Part shown: positions 59,980-64,000 of the stretch, one piece after another
Layout of the letters: each line of letters opens with the position of its first letter
How positions within the stretch are numbered: the first letter of the stretch is position 1
NCBI RefSeq assembly: GCF_003205205.1
Contig: NZ_QJRL01000003.1
Span: forward strand, 124,001 to 188,000
DNA from: Pseudomonas sp. LB-090624
GTDB taxonomy: Bacteria; Pseudomonadota; Gammaproteobacteria; Pseudomonadales; Pseudomonadaceae
Direction: 5' to 3'
Length of the DNA: 64,000 nt
Notes under the pieces: generated by a model
Databases searched by the model: none
Told to the model about the DNA's origin: nothing
Seen by the model: the letters and a program-made list of their open reading frames with translations, nothing else
Translations under genes and position numbers: made by a program

Positions 59980-60813
59980 CTAGCCGTAGCGACCGGTAAT
60001 GTAGTCTTCGGTCTGCTTCTTCGCCGGGTTGGTGAACAGGGTGTCGGTATCACCGAATTCGACCAGTTTGCCCATGTACATGAATGCGGTGTAGTCCGAA
60101 ACACGGGCCGCCTGCTGCATGTTGTGGGTAACGATGACGATGGTGTACTTGGATTTCAGTTCGTAGATCAGCTCTTCAACCTTCAGGGTCGAGATCGGGT
60201 CCAGCGCCGAGCACGGCTCGTCGAGTAGCAGTACTTCCGGCTCAACGGCAATGGTGCGGGCGATGACCAGACGCTGCTGCTGGCCACCAGAAAGGCCCAG
60301 TGCCGATTCGTGCAGGCGGTCCTTGACCTCGTCCCACAAAGCCGCGCCCTTCAGCGCCCACTCGACCGCTTCGTCAAGCACGCGCTTCTTGTTGATGCCC
60401 TGGATACGCAGACCGTAGACCACGTTCTCGTAAATGGTCTTGGGGAACGGGTTGGGCTTCTGGAACACCATGCCCACGCGGCGACGCAATTCGGCCACGT
60501 CCTCACCCTTGCGGTAAATGTTGTTGCCGTACAGGTTGATAGCGCCTTCCACGCGGCAGCCGTCAACCAGGTCGTTCATGCGGTTGAAGGTGCGCAGCAG
60601 GGTCGACTTGCCACAGCCGGACGGCCCGATGAAGGCGGTCACGCGTTGCTTGGGAATGTTCAGGCTGACGTCGAACAGGGCTTGCTTGTCGCCATAGAAC
60701 AGGCTCAGACCGGGCACTTCGATGGCCACGGTTTCTTCGGCCAGACGCAGGCCCTGCTTGTTGCGGCCCAGGGCAGACATGTCGATGCCATGGGTGTTGG
60801 AATCTTGCTGCAT
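59980..60813 (-). CDS. pstB: Phosphate ABC transporter ATPase PstB
   Basis: The 277-residue ATPase has Walker [10 protein letters not shown] (about 63-71), Q-loop [16 protein letters not shown], signature [16 protein letters not shown], Walker [13 protein letters not shown] and the H-loop THNMQQA. It powers phosphate import through PstC and PstA. The preferred ATG (MQQDSN) has GGAG six bases upstream; another ATG lies four codons earlier. phoU follows after 94 bases. Confidence 0.97.
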   Translation of the reverse strand: MQQDSNTHGIDMSALGRNKQGLRLAEETVAIEVPGLSLFYGDKQALFDVSLNIPKQRVTAFIGPSGCGKSTLLRTFNRMNDLVDGCRVEGAINLYGNNIYRKGEDVAELRRRVGMVFQKPNPFPKTIYENVVYGLRIQGINKKRVLDEAVEWALKGAALWDEVKDRLHESALGLSGGQQQRLVIARTIAVEPEVLLLDEPCSALDPISTLKVEELIYELKSKYTIVIVTHNMQQAARVSDYTAFMYMGKLVEFGDTDTLFTNPAKKQTEDYITGRYG

Positions 60814-60848
60814 GGTCAACTCCATACGCTATCAAGTCGTTTCAAAGG

Positions 60849-60869
60849 GCCGCCCGGCCTGCGGGCGGC
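60849..60869. repeat. GC-rich hairpin between pstA and pstB
   Basis: GCCGCCCG, GCCTG and CGGGCGGC form a perfect eight-base stem in the 72-base gap between pstA and pstB. It could attenuate transcription or stabilise mRNA ends. Confidence 0.6.
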
Positions 60870-60885
60870 ACGCATGCAATCAGGG

Positions 60886-62556
60886 TCAGCTGTCCAGTGC
60901 CTTGTACTTCTCGCGCAGGTGGTTCCGGATCCACACCGCCGAGAGGTTGAGGGCTGCAATCACCAGTACCAGCAATAGCGCCGTGGCATAGACCAGCGGC
61001 CGCGCGGCTTCGACGTTGGGGCTCTGGAAGCCGACGTCATAAATGTGGAAGCCCAGGTGCATGATCTTCTGGTCCAGGTGCAGGTACGGATAGTTACCGT
61101 CCACCGGCAGCGACGGCGCCAGCTTCACTACCCCCACCAGCATCAGCGGCGCCACTTCACCGGCGGCGCGGGCCACGGCGAGGATCATGCCGGTCATCAT
61201 CGCCGGGCTGGCCATGGGCAAGACAATCTTCCACAGCGTCTCGGCCTTGGTTGCACCCAGCGCCAGCGAGCCTTCACGCACGGTGCGTGGAATGCGCGCC
61301 AGGCCTTCTTCGGTGGCGACGATCACCACCGGCACCGCCAGCAGTGCCAGGGTCAGCGATGCCCACAGCAGGCCCGGGGTACCCAGGGTCGGCGCCGGCA
61401 GCGCTTCGGGGAAGAACAGGCGGTCAATCGAGCCGCCCAGCACGTAGACGAAGAAGCCCAGGCCGAACACGCCGTAGACGATCGCCGGCACACCGGCCAG
61501 GTTGTTCACGGCAATACGGATCAGCCGGGTTACCGGCCCTTGCCTTGCGTACTCACGCAAGTAAACGGCAGCCAGCACACCGAACGGGGTGACGATTACG
61601 GCCATGATCAGGGTCATCATCACGGTCCCGAAGATGGCCGGGAAGATACCGCCCTCGGTGTTGGCTTCACGCGGGTCGTCGCTGAGGAATTCCCAGACCT
61701 TGCCGAAGTAGGTGCCCAACTTGGTGAACGCCGACATGCCGTTCGGCTGAATAGCGTGCACGACCTTGCTCAGGTTGATTTCCACTTCACGGCCATTGCC
61801 ATCCCGGGCCACCAGGCTGTCGCGGGAGAATGCCTGGTGCAGGCCGGTCAGGCGGTCTTCGATAGCCTTGTAGCGGCTGTTCAGTTCGGCACGGTCGGCG
61901 TCCATGTCGGCCTGGGCGGCGGCATCCAGCTTGCCGTCCAGCTCCAGCTTGCGCGCTTGCAGGCGCAGGCGCTCAAGGCCATGGTTGATGGCACCGATGT
62001 CCTTCTTCTCCAGCTGCTGCAGCTCGTTGTTGAGCTGGTTGGCACGCTTGAGGCGGGCCTGCAGTTCGTTCCAGGCAGCGGGGCCTTCGGCAACCACGCG
62101 GCCTTGTTCCTTGACGCTGACCAGGTAGCCATAGAAGTTGCCCCACTCGCGGCGCTCGAGGGCCATCAGGTCGGCTGGGCGCTGTTCGTCCACCAGCCAG
62201 TCGCCGACCACCCAGGTGAAATCGCTGCCGTTGAGGTCGCGGTTACCTACCTTGATAAGCTCGCGGGTCATGAACTCCGGGCCCTGGTCCGGTACCGGCA
62301 GGCCGGCGCCTTTCAGACGGGCACGGGGTACTTCTTCCTTTTGCACTACTTCGCCGATGACGACATGGTCTACCTGGCCTGGCACCTTGTAGGTCGCCTG
62401 GACCAGGTCAGCTGGCCAGAAGTGGCCCAGGCCGCGCACGGCGATGACCGCCAGCAGGCCGACGGTCATGATCACCGCCATCGCCACCGCGCCGCCGCTC
62501 ATCCAGACGCCTGGGGCGCCGCTCTTGAACCAGCCTTTGAGGGAAGCCTTTTTCAC
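60886..62556 (-). CDS. pstA: Phosphate ABC transporter permease PstA, long form
   Basis: The 556-residue permease is nearly twice the length of E. coli PstA (296). One membrane helix (about 18-45) is followed by a large hydrophilic insert (about 50-290) with a charged, coiled-coil-like stretch (about 165-235, with ANQLNNELQQLEKKD and DMDADRAELNSRYKAIEDRL). The conserved ABC permease core comes after about residue 300 (GTVMMTLIMAVIVTPFGVLAAVYL, EEGLARIPRTVREGSLALGATKAETLWKIVLPMA). The start is GTG with AAGG nine bases upstream. It follows pstC by 17 bases. Confidence 0.94.
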   Translation of the reverse strand: MKKASLKGWFKSGAPGVWMSGGAVAMAVIMTVGLLAVIAVRGLGHFWPADLVQATYKVPGQVDHVVIGEVVQKEEVPRARLKGAGLPVPDQGPEFMTRELIKVGNRDLNGSDFTWVVGDWLVDEQRPADLMALERREWGNFYGYLVSVKEQGRVVAEGPAAWNELQARLKRANQLNNELQQLEKKDIGAINHGLERLRLQARKLELDGKLDAAAQADMDADRAELNSRYKAIEDRLTGLHQAFSRDSLVARDGNGREVEINLSKVVHAIQPNGMSAFTKLGTYFGKVWEFLSDDPREANTEGGIFPAIFGTVMMTLIMAVIVTPFGVLAAVYLREYARQGPVTRLIRIAVNNLAGVPAIVYGVFGLGFFVYVLGGSIDRLFFPEALPAPTLGTPGLLWASLTLALLAVPVVIVATEEGLARIPRTVREGSLALGATKAETLWKIVLPMASPAMMTGMILAVARAAGEVAPLMLVGVVKLAPSLPVDGNYPYLHLDQKIMHLGFHIYDVGFQSPNVEAARPLVYATALLLVLVIAALNLSAVWIRNHLREKYKALDS

Positions 62557-62573
62557 GGATCGCTACCTTTCTA

Positions 62574-64000
62574 TCAAAGCGACGAGTATTTCTTGCGCAG
62601 ACGCTGGCGAATCAGCTCGGCCAAGGTGTTCATGATGAAGGTGAACATCAGCAGCACCAGCGCGGCCAGGAACAGCACGCGATAGTGGCTGCCGCCGACT
62701 TCCGATTCGGGCATTTCCACGGCCACGTTGGCAGCCAGGGTGCGCATGCCCTCGAACAGGTTCATCTCCATCACCGGGGTGTTGCCGGTGGCCATCAGTA
62801 CGATCATGGTCTCGCCCACCGCACGGCCCATCCCGATCATCAGCGCCGAGAAGATCCCCGGGCTGGCGGTGAGGATGACCACGCGGGTCAGGGTCTGCCA
62901 GGGCGTCGCACCCAGCGCCAGCGAGCCCAGGGTGAGGCTGCGCGGCACGCTGAATACGGCGTCTTCGGCGATGGAGTAGATGTTGGGAATAACCGCAAAG
63001 CCCATGGCGATACCCACCACCAGGGCGTTTCGCTGGTCGTAGGTGATCCCCAGGTCATTGGTAATCCACAGACGCATGTCGCCACCGAATAACCAGCTTT
63101 CCAGATGCGGGCTCATGGTCAGGGCGAACCAGCCGGTGAACAGGATGACCGGTATCAGGATCGCCGCTTCCCAGCCGTCCGGCACGCGCAGGCGAATCGA
63201 TTCTGGCAGGCGGGTCCAGGTAAAGCCGGCCAGCAGAATGCCGAACGGCATCAGCAGGAATAGGCTGAACACACCTGGCAGGTGGCCTTCCAGGTAGGGG
63301 GCCAGGAACAGGCCGGCAAAGAAGCCAAGGATCACCGTCGGCATCGCCTCCATCAGCTCGATCACCGGCTTGACCTTGCGACGCATGCCGGGGGCCATGA
63401 AGTAGGCGGTGTAGATAGCGGCAGCGATGGCCAGCGGAGCCGCGAGGATCATCGCGTAGAACGCGGCCTTGAGGGTACCGAAGGTCAGGGGCGACAGGCT
63501 CAGCTTGGGCTCGAAGTCGGTGTTGGAAGCGGTCGATTGCCAGACGTATTTAGGCTCGTCGTAGTTCTCGTACCAGACCTTGCCCCAAAGCGCGCTGAAG
63601 GAGATTTCCGGGTGCGGGTTACGCAAGCTCAGCGGCAGCAGCTTGCCGCCTTGTTCGATGATGATGCGGTTGGCGCGTGGCGACAGGGCAAGGATGCCAG
63701 GGCCCTCGGTAACCGGTTCGACCAGCAGGGTACGGTGCGCGGTGCTGTGGAACACACCCAGCTTGCCCTCGGCGTCGAGGGCGATGAAGCCCTTGCGGCG
63801 CTCTTCGGCGTCGATCTGCACGACTGGCGCCTTGCCCAGCTGGAAGGTACGGATCTGTTTGAAGCGCGATTCGCCATCCGGGTCGCGGGCCATGAACCAC
63901 TGGGCCAGGCCACCCTTGGAGTCACCGATGATCAGCGAGATACCACCCACCAACTGGCCGGTGGCGGTGACTTCGGTGTCTGCACTTTCGGACAGCTTGT
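62574..64000 (-). CDS. pstC: Phosphate ABC transporter permease PstC, 5' end outside the window
   Basis: The visible 474 codons are the C-terminal part of a long-form PstC; the frame is open to the window edge. A long periplasmic segment (ending LWGKVWYENYDEPKYVWQST) precedes the permease core with TFGTLKAAFYAMILAAPLAIAAAIYTAYFM, the EMMEAMPTVILGF-like helix (ELMEAMPTVILGFFAGLFLAP) and the EAA loop SVPRSLTLGSLALGATPWQTLTRVVILTASPGI. It is first of pstC-pstA-pstB-phoU on the minus strand. pstS is not visible. Confidence 0.94.
   Translation of the reverse strand, partial: KLSESADTEVTATGQLVGGISLIIGDSKGGLAQWFMARDPDGESRFKQIRTFQLGKAPVVQIDAEERRKGFIALDAEGKLGVFHSTAHRTLLVEPVTEGPGILALSPRANRIIIEQGGKLLPLSLRNPHPEISFSALWGKVWYENYDEPKYVWQSTASNTDFEPKLSLSPLTFGTLKAAFYAMILAAPLAIAAAIYTAYFMAPGMRRKVKPVIELMEAMPTVILGFFAGLFLAPYLEGHLPGVFSLFLLMPFGILLAGFTWTRLPESIRLRVPDGWEAAILIPVILFTGWFALTMSPHLESWLFGGDMRLWITNDLGITYDQRNALVVGIAMGFAVIPNIYSIAEDAVFSVPRSLTLGSLALGATPWQTLTRVVILTASPGIFSALMIGMGRAVGETMIVLMATGNTPVMEMNLFEGMRTLAANVAVEMPESEVGGSHYRVLFLAALVLLMFTFIMNTLAELIRQRLRKKYSSL

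Overview
The window looks like chromosomal DNA of a Pseudomonas putida-group bacterium. It is GC-rich throughout. It carries Pseudomonas hallmark genes (crc, algC, an oxyR-recG pair, a dadX/dadA/lrp block, a long-form pstC-pstA-pstB-phoU set) and Pseudomonas-type intergenic palindromes (REP elements). The gene order agrees with my memory of P. putida KT2440 from about PP_5262 to PP_5328; that comparison is recalled, not computed. I see no insertion sequence, prophage, CRISPR array, rRNA or tRNA, so this is core genome rather than an island.

Layout. 1-7 kb: the end of a MATE exporter, a GGDEF/EAL protein, Rep helicase, xanthine phosphoribosyltransferase and an acetyl-CoA hydrolase/transferase. 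7-20 kb: cytochrome c5, a PuuR-like regulator, alanine catabolism (dadX, dadA, lrp), a PuuB-like oxidase, a MocR regulator, a phospholipase D lipoprotein, an MFS transporter and a PuuC-like aldehyde dehydrogenase with a small cupin protein. 20-32 kb: ribosomal proteins L33 and L28, a peptide-binding protein, radC, coaBC-dut-algC-argB, pyrE divergent from crc, rph divergent from yicC-gmk. 32-37 kb: an amino-acid permease, a PuuD-like hydrolase, a PuuA-like gamma-glutamyl ligase and a LysR regulator. 37-48 kb: rpoZ-spoT-ridA, a lipoprotein, an epimerase, exbB-exbD-tonB, oxyR-recG and a YbaK-HDOD fusion. 49-53 kb: HU, rubredoxin reductase and rubredoxin, ubiC-ubiA. 53-64 kb: phoB-phoR behind a Pho box, a CorC-like protein, a broken M23 peptidase, a response regulator, and phoU-pstB-pstA-pstC (the last cut by the window end).

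Themes. (1) The whole gamma-glutamyl putrescine route (PuuA, PuuB, PuuC and PuuD homologues, a PuuR-like cupin regulator and a candidate permease) is scattered over about 28 kb instead of forming one operon. (2) Phosphate control genes lie at both ends of the last 11 kb with envelope and signalling genes between them. (3) Core stress and carbon control (spoT, oxyR, crc, rpoZ) is present.

Most notable sequence observations: a 7-bp tandem duplication that breaks the M23 peptidase; a perfect 63-bp-arm inverted repeat near 23 kb; paired palindromes upstream of rep; an ATACAG repeat array at the MocR gene; and a 12-bp inverted repeat reaching the oxyR start codon. I found no convincing entirely new multi-gene system.
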